This document shows positions 8,365 to 16,332 of a stretch of DNA of 47,920 nt, in pieces. The notes beneath the pieces were generated by a model, which saw only the letters and a program-made list of their open reading frames with translations, made no database searches and had not been told where the DNA came from. Every line of letters begins with the position of its first letter. Within the stretch, counting starts at the first letter, position 1. This DNA is from Amphibacillus cookii. GTDB lineage: Bacteria; Bacillota; Bacilli; Bacillales; Amphibacillaceae. Location: the NCBI RefSeq assembly GCF_016908375.1, contig NZ_JAFBDS010000015.1, positions 1 through 47,920 of the forward strand, in the 5' to 3' direction. Position numbers and translations under genes: made by a program.

Positions 8365-9345
8365 ATGGTAAGTGAATTAAAAGGAATCCATCATGTGACT
8401 GCAATTACGAGTAGTGCTGAGAAAAATTATCAATTCTTCACCTATGTGCTAGGGATGCGTCTTGTTAAGAAAACAGTTAATCAAGATGATATTCAAACGT
8501 ATCATCTCTTTTTTGCAGATGATCAAGGCAATCCAGGAACAGATATGACTTTTTTCGATTTTCCAGGTATTCCGAAAGGAACGCATGGTACAAATGAAAT
8601 TTATCGAACAGCATTTCGTGTGCCTGATGATGCTGCGATTGATTATTGGGTAAAGCGATTGGATCGAATGGAAGTAAATCATGAAGGGATATCAGAGCAA
8701 TTTGGCAAAAAAGTGATTAATTTTGTCGACTTTGATGATCAAAAATATCAACTTATCTCGGATCAAGACAACCAAGGTGTGAAAGCAGGAATACCTTGGC
8801 AAAATGGGCCAGTTCCGTTAGCGTATGCCATCACCGGCTTAGGGCCGATTCATATTCGTATAAATAATATCGATTTCTTTAAAAAGGTATTAGAGCAAGT
8901 GTTGCAATTCAAGATGATTGATCAGCAAGGCGATCATTATTTATTTGAAGTGGGTGAAGGTGGCAACGGGGCTCAGATCATTGTTGAACATAATAAGGTA
9001 TTACCAGATGGCGTACAAGGGTATGGTACGGTTCATCATGTCGCATTTCGTGTGGCGGATCGCGAGGCATTGCAAGAATGGATTGATTACCTTCCTGAAT
9101 TTGGGTTCCAAACTTCAGGCTATGTTAACCGTCATTTCTTTGAATCCTTATATGCGCGTGTGGCGCCACAGATTTTATTTGAATGGGCGACTGATGGACC
9201 AGGTTTTATGGGTGACGAGCCTTATGAAACGTTAGGTGAAAAGTTGTCACTGCCCCCTTTCTTGGAGCCGAAACGTGAACAAATCGAATCTGTTGTCCGA
9301 CCGATTGATACGGTAAGAAGCACGATTGATTTTAAAAGAGAATAA
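8365..9345 (+). CDS. VOC-family ring-cleaving dioxygenase (MhqO/MhqE-like)
   Basis: A 326-residue glyoxalase-fold protein with two tandem VOC modules (about residues 1-135 and 145-310). It is most like the hydroquinone-type extradiol dioxygenases induced by quinone and thiol stress in Bacillus. The metal ligands are expected in GIHHVT near residue 8, in TVHHVAFRV in the second module and in QILFEWATDGPGF near residue 275; all three segments are present. The frame is open to 8332, but the ATG at 8365 has AAGGAGG 8 nt upstream and begins like the family. It is monocistronic, with a palindromic operator candidate upstream and a strong terminator downstream. Confidence 0.85.
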   Translation: MVSELKGIHHVTAITSSAEKNYQFFTYVLGMRLVKKTVNQDDIQTYHLFFADDQGNPGTDMTFFDFPGIPKGTHGTNEIYRTAFRVPDDAAIDYWVKRLDRMEVNHEGISEQFGKKVINFVDFDDQKYQLISDQDNQGVKAGIPWQNGPVPLAYAITGLGPIHIRINNIDFFKKVLEQVLQFKMIDQQGDHYLFEVGEGGNGAQIIVEHNKVLPDGVQGYGTVHHVAFRVADREALQEWIDYLPEFGFQTSGYVNRHFFESLYARVAPQILFEWATDGPGFMGDEPYETLGEKLSLPPFLEPKREQIESVVRPIDTVRSTIDFKRE

Positions 9346-9359
9346 TGGATAAAAAGGGA

Positions 9360-9394
9360 AACCTGCTAGCTATTCAATGCTAGCAGGTTTTTAT
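9360..9394 (+). terminator. Rho-independent terminator of the dioxygenase gene
   Basis: AACCTGCTAGC (9360-9370) pairs perfectly with GCTAGCAGGTT (9379-9389) around an 8-nt loop and is followed by TTTATT. Confidence 0.85.
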
Positions 9395-9524
9395 TACACA
9401 ACAAATCAATTTTGAAAAGCTCGAACCAGCACGGAGCGATAAATCGTGGAAAAACAAAAAACGGTCTTGCGATTCTTATTGAGTTTGCTATGCTTAAAAC
9501 AGAATAGAAAAAAGGATGAAAAAA

Positions 9525-10622
9525 ATGCATGCATTTTGGTTTAGTCTGCTTTATTTATTTACGGTTTACTTCTTAGCGATTTATCACCAAGGCTCTAATC
9601 CTTTCATTATCTTATTAAGTGGCGTTTTTTTTACTTTATATTTCCTGTTACCTTTATTAAACGCAAAGGTCTATTTGTTTAGTTTGTATGTGCTGACCGG
9701 GTTAATTATCATCATATTTTGGTCAGCTAATTTTAATGGTTTTGTGGTCCTTACTCTATTTATTATTGCTAAACAGGCGATTGACACGCTAGCGGGACGA
9801 AAGCTTTATTTATTACTAAGTGTGCAATACCTATCTGTTATGTTGTCTTATCTTTTCACAAATGATGGACAAAGCGCCATGTATTTTAGCTTGTTAAGTA
9901 TCTTTATTGGTTTTCTTCTTTATAGTTGGTATACGACGAAACATAGCCATCGGTCAATACAATATGACTATGATCAAATCTATAATGAATATCGTCAACT
10001 CAAGCGCCAAGTTTTTAACAATGCAAAGGTAGCCAGACAAGAGGAGCGTAATCAAATAGCTAGAGAGATCCATGACTCAGTCGGTCATCGTCTAACCGCT
10101 TTGCTTATGCAATTGGAAGTAGCAAGGTTACATGCTAATGAAAATAAAGAAAAACAGAAAATGGTCCAACTAAAAGGATTAGCTCAAGCAAGTTTAGATG
10201 AAACAAGAGAAGCGGTTAAAGCTTTAAAGAGTGAAGATATTGTTGGTTTATCAGCTATTATCCAATTGATTCGACAATTAGAATCGGAAAGTCATATTCG
10301 CGTATCTTTTACTTTACAGCCAGGGGTGCTGTCGCTCGTTTTATCTAACAAACAATCGGTTGTTGTTTACCGGGCAGTGCAAGAAGCGTTAACCAATATG
10401 ATGCGCCATAGTGGAGCAAGAGAGGCTTTCGTTGAATTTAGCATTGTTGCTGAACGCTACTTTCGCTTTCAAATTAGTCATCAACACCAAAAGAAAATGG
10501 AAATAAAAGAGGGATTTGGTCTGCATGCGATGAGGGAAAGGTTAGAACAACTTCAAGGTTCGTTAACGATAGCTCAGGCAGATAATACATTTCGTCTAAC
10601 TGGTTTATTTCCATTAGAATAA
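9525..10622 (+). CDS. LnrJ-like sensor histidine kinase
   Basis: Membrane sensor kinase of about 365 residues. The first 140 residues hold about five membrane helices with short loops, the intramembrane-sensing type. A coiled linker leads to a HisKA_3 box EERNQIAREIHDSVGHRLT, with the phosphorylated His at about residue 183. The ATPase domain has the N-box VYRAVQEALTNMMRHSG and the G-box EGFGLHAMRERL. The frame opens at an ATG at 9516, but AAAAGG abuts it; the ATG at 9525 is at proper spacing. It is followed after 14 nt by its response regulator and then a three-gene ABC exporter, the order of yfiJKLMN (lnrJKLMN) in Bacillus subtilis. Confidence 0.85.
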   Translation: MHAFWFSLLYLFTVYFLAIYHQGSNPFIILLSGVFFTLYFLLPLLNAKVYLFSLYVLTGLIIIIFWSANFNGFVVLTLFIIAKQAIDTLAGRKLYLLLSVQYLSVMLSYLFTNDGQSAMYFSLLSIFIGFLLYSWYTTKHSHRSIQYDYDQIYNEYRQLKRQVFNNAKVARQEERNQIAREIHDSVGHRLTALLMQLEVARLHANENKEKQKMVQLKGLAQASLDETREAVKALKSEDIVGLSAIIQLIRQLESESHIRVSFTLQPGVLSLVLSNKQSVVVYRAVQEALTNMMRHSGAREAFVEFSIVAERYFRFQISHQHQKKMEIKEGFGLHAMRERLEQLQGSLTIAQADNTFRLTGLFPLE

Positions 10623-10636
10623 GGGGGGAGCCATTG

Positions 10637-11269
10637 ATGCTATCGATTTTAATCGTAGAAGATCAAGTGCTAGTTCGGCAAGGGTTAAAAATGATGATTG
10701 AAACAGATAAAGAACTAAAAGTAACTGGAGAGGCTGATAATGGCAAGGAGGCGATTACTCTTTGTGAGAAGCATCGTTATGACTTGGTGATGCTTGATAT
10801 TCGGATGCCAATAATGAATGGACTTGAAGCAACGCGGATCATTCGGAAGCGCTGGCCAAACCTAAAAATATTAATCTTGACGACTTTTAATGATGAAGAC
10901 TATGCACTGGAAGCTTTGAAGAATGGTGCTAATGGCTATATGTTGAAGAATGCGGATGCTGATCAATTAATTCGTTCGATTCGTAGTTGTTTACAAGGTG
11001 GACTATCTATCGAAGATCAAGTCGCCGCAAAAGTAATGCCTGCGCTTATCCAAGAAAACCAGCAAACCGATATTGACCCCCAATTGACTAAACGAGAATT
11101 AGATATTATTACAGGGATTGGTCAGGGCTTAAGTAACCGTGAAATAGCTGAACACCTTTTCCTTTCTGTCGGGACCATTAAGAATCATATCTCTGTGATT
11201 TTAGATAAATTAGATTTGCGAGATCGAACACAAATCGCGATTTATGCGATTCGTCATCATATTGTTTAG
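10637..11269 (+). CDS. LnrK-like NarL/LuxR-type response regulator
   Basis: A 210-residue regulator. The receiver domain (1 to about 120) has the acidic pair EDQ at 8-9, the phosphoacceptor Asp54 in VMLDIRMP, and the conserved Thr and Lys in ILTTFND and YMLKNAD. The C-terminal LuxR-type helix-turn-helix reads LTKRELDIITGIGQGLSNRE followed by IAEHLFLSVGTIKNHI. A TTG at 10634 immediately precedes the ATG at 10637; the GGGGGGAG site fits the ATG best. It pairs with the upstream kinase and probably activates the exporter genes downstream. Confidence 0.9.
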   Translation: MLSILIVEDQVLVRQGLKMMIETDKELKVTGEADNGKEAITLCEKHRYDLVMLDIRMPIMNGLEATRIIRKRWPNLKILILTTFNDEDYALEALKNGANGYMLKNADADQLIRSIRSCLQGGLSIEDQVAAKVMPALIQENQQTDIDPQLTKRELDIITGIGQGLSNREIAEHLFLSVGTIKNHISVILDKLDLRDRTQIAIYAIRHHIV

Positions 11270-11299
11270 TAGAATCACAATCATTTGGGAAAGCTAAAT

Positions 11300-11313
11300 A
11301 TGACGGAGGTCAT
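11300..11313. promoter_or_regulatory. Palindrome between regulator and exporter genes
   Basis: ATGAC-GGAG-GTCAT is a perfect 5-bp inverted repeat with a 4-nt centre, lying between the response regulator and the ABC genes. It is a candidate response-regulator site, but the terminator at 11338 lies between it and the exporter, so its role is uncertain. Confidence 0.3.
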
Positions 11314-11337
11314 GGTTTTTAATTAATAAAATGACTG

Positions 11338-11369
11338 AAGACAGTTTCGATGCTGTCTTTTTTTTTATA
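11338..11369 (+). terminator. Rho-independent terminator after the two-component genes
   Basis: AAGACAG (11338-11344) pairs with CTGTCTT (11353-11359) and continues into a run of T. It separates the kinase/regulator transcript from the exporter genes and may attenuate read-through. Confidence 0.75.
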
Positions 11370-11405
11370 TATTTAGATTATGATTACAAATAAGAGGGTG
11401 ACTTT

Positions 11406-12338
11406 ATGTTAGAAGTAGAAGGGTTGAAGAAAACGTACAAAACAACGAAAGCTGTTGATGGGGTTCAGTTATATTTGAATAAGGGTGAATCTGTCGGGTT
11501 GTTAGGTCCCAATGGAGCAGGTAAGTCAACGACGATTTCAATGATGTCAACGTTGATCACACCGACATCGGGTGATGTTCGCTACAACAAGAAAAGTGTT
11601 TTAAAGCATCCTGACATCATTCGCCCAGTTTTAGGTGTGGTACCACAAGAAATCGCATTATATGAAGAATTAACTGCCTATGAGAACATGAGATTTTTTG
11701 GGAAAATCTACGGTTTATCAGGGAGAAAATTAGAAAACAAAGTTGACGAAGTTTTAGAATTGGTCGGTCTTAGTGATCGTAAAAAAGAGCGGATTAAACG
11801 TTATTCAGGTGGTATGAAACGTCGAATCAATATTGCGGTGGCACTTATGCATGAGCCAGAAGTGTTGATCATGGATGAGCCTACCGTTGGAATTGATCCT
11901 CAATCACGGAGCTATATCCTCGATATGGTTCGCAAACTTAACCGTGAAAAAGGAATGACCGTTCTCTACACGAGCCATTATATGGAAGAAGTTGAGCGTC
12001 TTTGTGACCGTGTTTATATTATGGATCATGGTCATATTATTGCTTCGGGTACGAAAGACGAGTTGAAAAGTATTTTATCAGGTGAAGAAACGGTATTTGT
12101 TGAAGTTCAACAAATGTCACTCAAGTTAGTCGAACAGCTGGTTGCACACGAGGCGATACAAAAGGTAACAGAGGTTGAAAAAGGTTATAAAGTTATTGCG
12201 ACAAAGGGTGAAGATTTGTTAGCAGATATTTTTAAGCTGGCAAGCACTATTGATGTAAAAATTACTGGTATTCATGTGCAAACACCGACATTAGAAGATG
12301 TCTTCTTGCATCTAACCGGACGGAAATTAAGAGATTAG
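11406..12338 (+). CDS. LnrL-like ABC exporter ATPase
   Basis: ATP-binding subunit of 310 residues. Walker A is [13 protein letters not shown] (about 31-43), the signature is [12 protein letters not shown] (about 137), Walker B is [14 protein letters not shown] (about 157), and a switch His lies in TSHYMEE. The extra C-terminal 80 residues, ending [18 protein letters not shown], are typical of the DrrA/YfiL drug-export group. It is followed by two ABC-2 permeases, forming a heteromeric exporter. In B. subtilis the equivalent operon gives resistance to linearmycins and amphotericin-type polyenes; that substrate range here is inferred from gene order. Confidence 0.9.
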   Translation: MLEVEGLKKTYKTTKAVDGVQLYLNKGESVGLLGPNGAGKSTTISMMSTLITPTSGDVRYNKKSVLKHPDIIRPVLGVVPQEIALYEELTAYENMRFFGKIYGLSGRKLENKVDEVLELVGLSDRKKERIKRYSGGMKRRINIAVALMHEPEVLIMDEPTVGIDPQSRSYILDMVRKLNREKGMTVLYTSHYMEEVERLCDRVYIMDHGHIIASGTKDELKSILSGEETVFVEVQQMSLKLVEQLVAHEAIQKVTEVEKGYKVIATKGEDLLADIFKLASTIDVKITGIHVQTPTLEDVFLHLTGRKLRD

Positions 12339-12351
12339 GAGTGGGCAAGCG

Positions 12352-13626
12352 ATGTGGAATATGCTGAAAAAAGATTTCTTAACGATCTCGCGTGACCGTT
12401 CAGAAGTACTCGTATTACTGGTTATGCCATTTGTATTAATCGCAATTTTAGGTTTTGCCTTGGGTGGTATTAACCAAGAAAATCAAGGGATTGCAGAGAT
12501 ACCGATTGCACTAGTAATGAGTCAAGATTTTGATCAGGAATTGCAAGATTTTGAACAGAGGCTTGAAGATGAAGGTTTCCCGCGAGAGATGATTAATCAA
12601 GTCATTGAAAGTGCTGAAGCGATAGATCCGGCTATAATGCTCAAAAATCTATTATTGGCACCGGAATTAGAAGGGGCGATCGCTACTGAGACAGGATATC
12701 AGTCAACGGAAGCTCAACAGGCGTTAGAGGATGATCAAATTGCTGCCATTATCACGATTCCAGAACAGTTTTCTTATCAAACGTTAATAGCGATTTACCT
12801 AGACGAAGAGCCAAATGCGTCAATAGAAGTGAAGGTTCAAGATTATGAGCAAATTCGTTCTGATGTGATTGAAAGTGTGGTCACCAATTTTGTTGATCAA
12901 TATAATTTTGAAACGTCGATTGCCCTAGCAACAGAGGGAGAAGCGGTTGAGACAGCTTTAAATAATGAAGCGTTTGGTGAGACAACATATTTATCTACCC
13001 GAGACCCAGTTTCTGCTTTTCAATACTATACAATTGGTATGGCTGTCATGTTTGCTTTATATGTGGCCGCAACGGTTTCAAGTAACGCTTTTAAGGAGAA
13101 AGAAACACATGTATTTGCAAGATTAATGGTCACAGGAGAAAAGCCGATCCGCTATTTAATAAGCAAAGCTGTGGCTGCTACTGTGCTCACTGCTTTACAG
13201 CTTGCTATTTTATTTATTTTGTCAGGATTATTATTTCAAACATTTGCTAATCAAGACCTTTCGTTTTGGCTAGGAGTTTCTGTTATTACACTTAGTTTTG
13301 CTGTAACGGTTGGAAGTGTTGCAACACTGTTAACTGCGATTGCGCTACAGTTTAATAATGATGCGATTTCAGCTGCATTCTCAGGAGGAATTGTAACGAT
13401 ATTTGCTTTTTTAGGTGGAAGTTTTACACCTGTTGAACAAATCTCTCCAGTGATTCGTATGTTAGGCAATTGGACGCCAAATGGTGCAGTGATGACTGCT
13501 TACTTGCAAACGATTCAAGGTTTATCGTTTGGGGCTGTAATGCCAATGATTTACCGTGTATTAGTCATGTCAATTGTGCTTATTAGTGTAGCGGTATTTA
13601 TCTTTCCAAAAAGGAGGTTAGCATAG
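12352..13626 (+). CDS. LnrM-like ABC-2 permease
   Basis: A 424-residue membrane subunit. One N-terminal helix (about 20-42) is followed by a large extracytoplasmic domain (about 43-225) rich in acidic residues, then five C-terminal helices. This is the usual topology of ABC-2 exporters of the YfiM/YhgE type. It starts 13 nt after the ATPase gene with an AGGAG site and its last base is the first base of the next gene's start codon. Confidence 0.85.
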   Translation: MWNMLKKDFLTISRDRSEVLVLLVMPFVLIAILGFALGGINQENQGIAEIPIALVMSQDFDQELQDFEQRLEDEGFPREMINQVIESAEAIDPAIMLKNLLLAPELEGAIATETGYQSTEAQQALEDDQIAAIITIPEQFSYQTLIAIYLDEEPNASIEVKVQDYEQIRSDVIESVVTNFVDQYNFETSIALATEGEAVETALNNEAFGETTYLSTRDPVSAFQYYTIGMAVMFALYVAATVSSNAFKEKETHVFARLMVTGEKPIRYLISKAVAATVLTALQLAILFILSGLLFQTFANQDLSFWLGVSVITLSFAVTVGSVATLLTAIALQFNNDAISAAFSGGIVTIFAFLGGSFTPVEQISPVIRMLGNWTPNGAVMTAYLQTIQGLSFGAVMPMIYRVLVMSIVLISVAVFIFPKRRLA

Positions 13627-14702
13627 TGTGGACAGTATTTCATTTGCAATGGTTACGGTTAAAGCGTGAGCCGCTACTTGCACTAACCTTTTTGGTGCTA
13701 ACAGTTGTATTTGTTTTTTTTCTAGCTGGATCACAAGGCGTTCAGACGATCACGATTCAAACCTATAGTGATGAGTTATCGGAAGCAGAAATCGATCAAT
13801 GGCTTGAGCGCTTGAATCAAAGTGAGACGTTTGAATTTGAACATAATGACCGTTCAGAAGTGGAAGATTTGATTCGAATGAGTGAAATAAGTTTTGCGCT
13901 TGAGTTAGGTGAAGATCATTATCAGTATTTAGTCGGCCAAGAATCACATTTTCTCGGTACGGCCAATCAACATATTGAGCAAGTCTATCGATCGCAATTA
14001 AGAAAAGAAGAAGTCAAACAGCGATTTCCAGACTTGGTGATTGAAGAACGAGATTTCTTAAAAATGGATATCCAAGCTTTAACAACGAATAGTTCCGATA
14101 ATAATGATATAGTTACCCATGTTATTACCGGAATGACGTTATATTTCGCTATGTATACCATTTTGCTTAGTATGATTAATCTCGTAACCGAAAAGCGTTC
14201 GGGTACTTGGAATCGACTTGTATTCTCCCCATTAAAGAAAACAAGTATTTACTTAGGGCAATTAACTCATTATTTTTGTTTAGGGATGATTCAAATTGGA
14301 CTAAGCTTTTACCTGTTTTATCATATACTGGATTATAATTTTGGTTCGCAATATTTTACGATTGCGATGGTGTTAATGGCATTTGTGTTTGCTGTTGTCG
14401 CACTAGGTATGTTAGTGATGGGGCTTGTTCAATCACCACAGCAACTACAAGCAGTCATTCCGATTGTGACAACGGGGATGGCGATGATAGGCGGTGCATT
14501 TTGGCCGTTAGAAATTGTTAGCAATGATATTTTGCTCTTTTTGGCAAGATTAGTACCGATTCAATATGGTATAGAAGCTTTAAAAGGTGCGATATTATAT
14601 GAACAAAATGTAGTAGAATTGCTTCAGCCAATCTCGATTTTATTGCTAATGGGTGTTTTATTTATGGGAATAGGCGTGAATTTGATCGAGCGAACAAAAT
14701 AA
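13626..14702 (+). CDS. LnrN-like ABC-2 permease
   Basis: A 358-residue second permease with the same plan: an N-terminal helix (about 16-34), an extracytoplasmic domain to about residue 165 and five or six helices after it. It uses a GTG start that shares its first G with the TAG stop of the upstream permease; AAAGGAGG sits inside the upstream coding end. It completes the exporter with the ATPase at 11406. Confidence 0.85.
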   Translation: MWTVFHLQWLRLKREPLLALTFLVLTVVFVFFLAGSQGVQTITIQTYSDELSEAEIDQWLERLNQSETFEFEHNDRSEVEDLIRMSEISFALELGEDHYQYLVGQESHFLGTANQHIEQVYRSQLRKEEVKQRFPDLVIEERDFLKMDIQALTTNSSDNNDIVTHVITGMTLYFAMYTILLSMINLVTEKRSGTWNRLVFSPLKKTSIYLGQLTHYFCLGMIQIGLSFYLFYHILDYNFGSQYFTIAMVLMAFVFAVVALGMLVMGLVQSPQQLQAVIPIVTTGMAMIGGAFWPLEIVSNDILLFLARLVPIQYGIEALKGAILYEQNVVELLQPISILLLMGVLFMGIGVNLIERTK

Positions 14703-14714
14703 TAAATAATAGTA

Positions 14715-14762
14715 TTGACCACATTGGTCGACTGTGTTATATTAAAGTCGACCGATGTGGTC
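14715..14762 (+). promoter_or_regulatory. TetR-controlled promoter with two palindromic operators
   Basis: TTGACC (14715-14720), 17 nt and TATATT (14738-14743) form a strong sigma-A promoter. A 16-bp inverted repeat frames it: 14717-14732 and 14747-14762, with one mismatch. Each arm is itself a palindrome of the form GACC-N5-GGTC. One arm covers the -35 box and the other lies just after the -10 box, the classic layout for tight repression. The next gene encodes a TetR-family protein, so autoregulation is likely. Confidence 0.8.
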
Positions 14763-14787
14763 TATTAATTTGGGAGGAGGGTTCTAC

Positions 14788-15411
14788 TTGAATGATAAAT
14801 TTTTAAAATTGGATCAAGAAAAACGTGACCGTATTATTAATGCTGCCATGCAGGAGTTTGCAGAACAAGGCTACGATAAAGCTTCAACGAATAAAATCGT
14901 AAAACAGGCAGGAATTGGTAAGGGGATGCTTTTTTACTATTTCGAGAATAAACAAACGCTATATCATTATTTATTAGATTATGGCTTGGATATGGCACTA
15001 GATAAAATACTTAATGAAATTGATACGAGTGATCGTGACTTTATTGAACGGATGTATAAAATTGTTGAACAAAAGCTGGAGATCTTCAAAAAATATCCTG
15101 ATATGATTGTCTTTATTGGTACATTTATGTTGTCTGATCAGAGTAATATACCAGACAGGATCGTTAATAAGTATGAGGAATTACAAAAAAAGGGATTAGA
15201 AAAAGCTTATAAAAATATTGATTATTCACTTTTTAGGGAAGATCTCGATGTTGAAAAAGTTTTTAAATTGATTGAATGGACCATTGATGGTTATCAAAAT
15301 GAAATAAAAGCACGATTTCACAACCAAAAATTTAGTGAGATTGACTTAGACCCTTACAGGCAGGAATTTTATGATTATTTAGCTATTTTAAAGCGTGTTT
15401 ATTATCAATGA
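14788..15411 (+). CDS. TetR/AcrR-family repressor
   Basis: A 207-residue regulator. The N-terminal helix-turn-helix spans NAAMQEFAEQGYDKASTNKI and the following VKQAGIGKGMLFYYFENK. The rest is a ligand-binding helical bundle with no obvious substrate clue. An ATG at 14755 would lie inside the operator; the TTG at 14788, 8 nt after GGAGGAGG, is the better start. It sits 15 nt before an ABC exporter ATPase gene and shares its promoter, so it most likely represses itself and that exporter until a drug binds. Confidence 0.88.
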   Translation: MNDKFLKLDQEKRDRIINAAMQEFAEQGYDKASTNKIVKQAGIGKGMLFYYFENKQTLYHYLLDYGLDMALDKILNEIDTSDRDFIERMYKIVEQKLEIFKKYPDMIVFIGTFMLSDQSNIPDRIVNKYEELQKKGLEKAYKNIDYSLFREDLDVEKVFKLIEWTIDGYQNEIKARFHNQKFSEIDLDPYRQEFYDYLAILKRVYYQ

Positions 15412-15426
15412 TTTGGAGGGATTAGA

Positions 15427-16332
15427 ATGAAAGTCTTAGAAGTGAAACAATTGACGAAAACCTTTGGTAAGGTGCAAGCACTTGATGGTGTCGATTTAGC
15501 TGTGAATAAGGGAGAAGTTTATGGATTTATTGGTCCAAATGGTGCTGGTAAATCGACAACGATACGGATTTTATTAGGGTTGTTGAAGCCAACATCAGGT
15601 TTTGCACGTCTTTTCGGTAAAGATGCTTGGGAGGATGCAGTCGCTATTCATAAACGTATTGCCTATGTACCAGGAGATGTTAATCTTTGGCCGAATTTAA
15701 CAGGGGGAGAAGTAATTGATCTGTTTTTAAAAATGCGTGGCGTACGCGTAGATCAGTCAAGAAAAGCACGTTTAATGGAGCAGTTTGATTTTGATCCAAC
15801 AAAAAAATGCCGCACGTATTCAAAAGGGAATCGGCAAAAAGTCGCCTTGATTGCAGCTTTTGCAGCTGATGCAGATTTATATATTCTTGATGAGCCCACG
15901 TCAGGCCTTGATCCACTAATGGAACGTGTTTTTCAACAATGCGTATATGAAGCAAAGAAAAAGGGCAGCAGTGTGCTACTTTCCAGTCATATATTATCAG
16001 AAGTTGAGCGTTTGTGTGATCGTGTGGCTATTATACGGCAAGGGGAAATTATCGAATCGGGTTCACTAGCATCTTTACGCCATTTAACACGGATTCAATT
16101 AACAATTGCAACGAAAGAGGTAGTACCTGATTTAGATAGTCAACCAGGTGTTCATGATTTTAAAATAGAAAACCAACATTACGTGTTCCAAGTGGACGCT
16201 GATCAGCTTGACGAGATGGTTCGTTATGTTAGTCAGTATGGTGTTGTTAACTTAGAAAGTGCTCCACCGACATTAGAAGATTTATTTATGCGTCATTATC
16301 AAGGGAGTACAAGCGGAGGAGGGGGTCAATAA
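15427..16332 (+). CDS. ABC exporter ATPase, polyketide-antibiotic exporter type
   Basis: A 301-residue ATP-binding subunit. Walker A is [15 protein letters not shown] (about 32-46), the signature region is YSKGNRQKVALIAAF, Walker B is LYILDEPTSGLDP, and the switch is [14 protein letters not shown]. The signature begins SKGNRQ rather than SGGxxQ, a variation common in this subgroup. The C-terminal tail ends in a Gly-rich GGGGQ. The stop codon overlaps the start of the permease gene (TAATG). Confidence 0.9.
   Translation: MKVLEVKQLTKTFGKVQALDGVDLAVNKGEVYGFIGPNGAGKSTTIRILLGLLKPTSGFARLFGKDAWEDAVAIHKRIAYVPGDVNLWPNLTGGEVIDLFLKMRGVRVDQSRKARLMEQFDFDPTKKCRTYSKGNRQKVALIAAFAADADLYILDEPTSGLDPLMERVFQQCVYEAKKKGSSVLLSSHILSEVERLCDRVAIIRQGEIIESGSLASLRHLTRIQLTIATKEVVPDLDSQPGVHDFKIENQHYVFQVDADQLDEMVRYVSQYGVVNLESAPPTLEDLFMRHYQGSTSGGGGQ

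Noticed and set aside
10637-14702. LiaFSR or BceAB-type bacitracin module
   Set aside because: No LiaF-like protein or BceB-type ten-helix permease with a large loop is present; two ABC-2 permeases point to the LnrLMN type.
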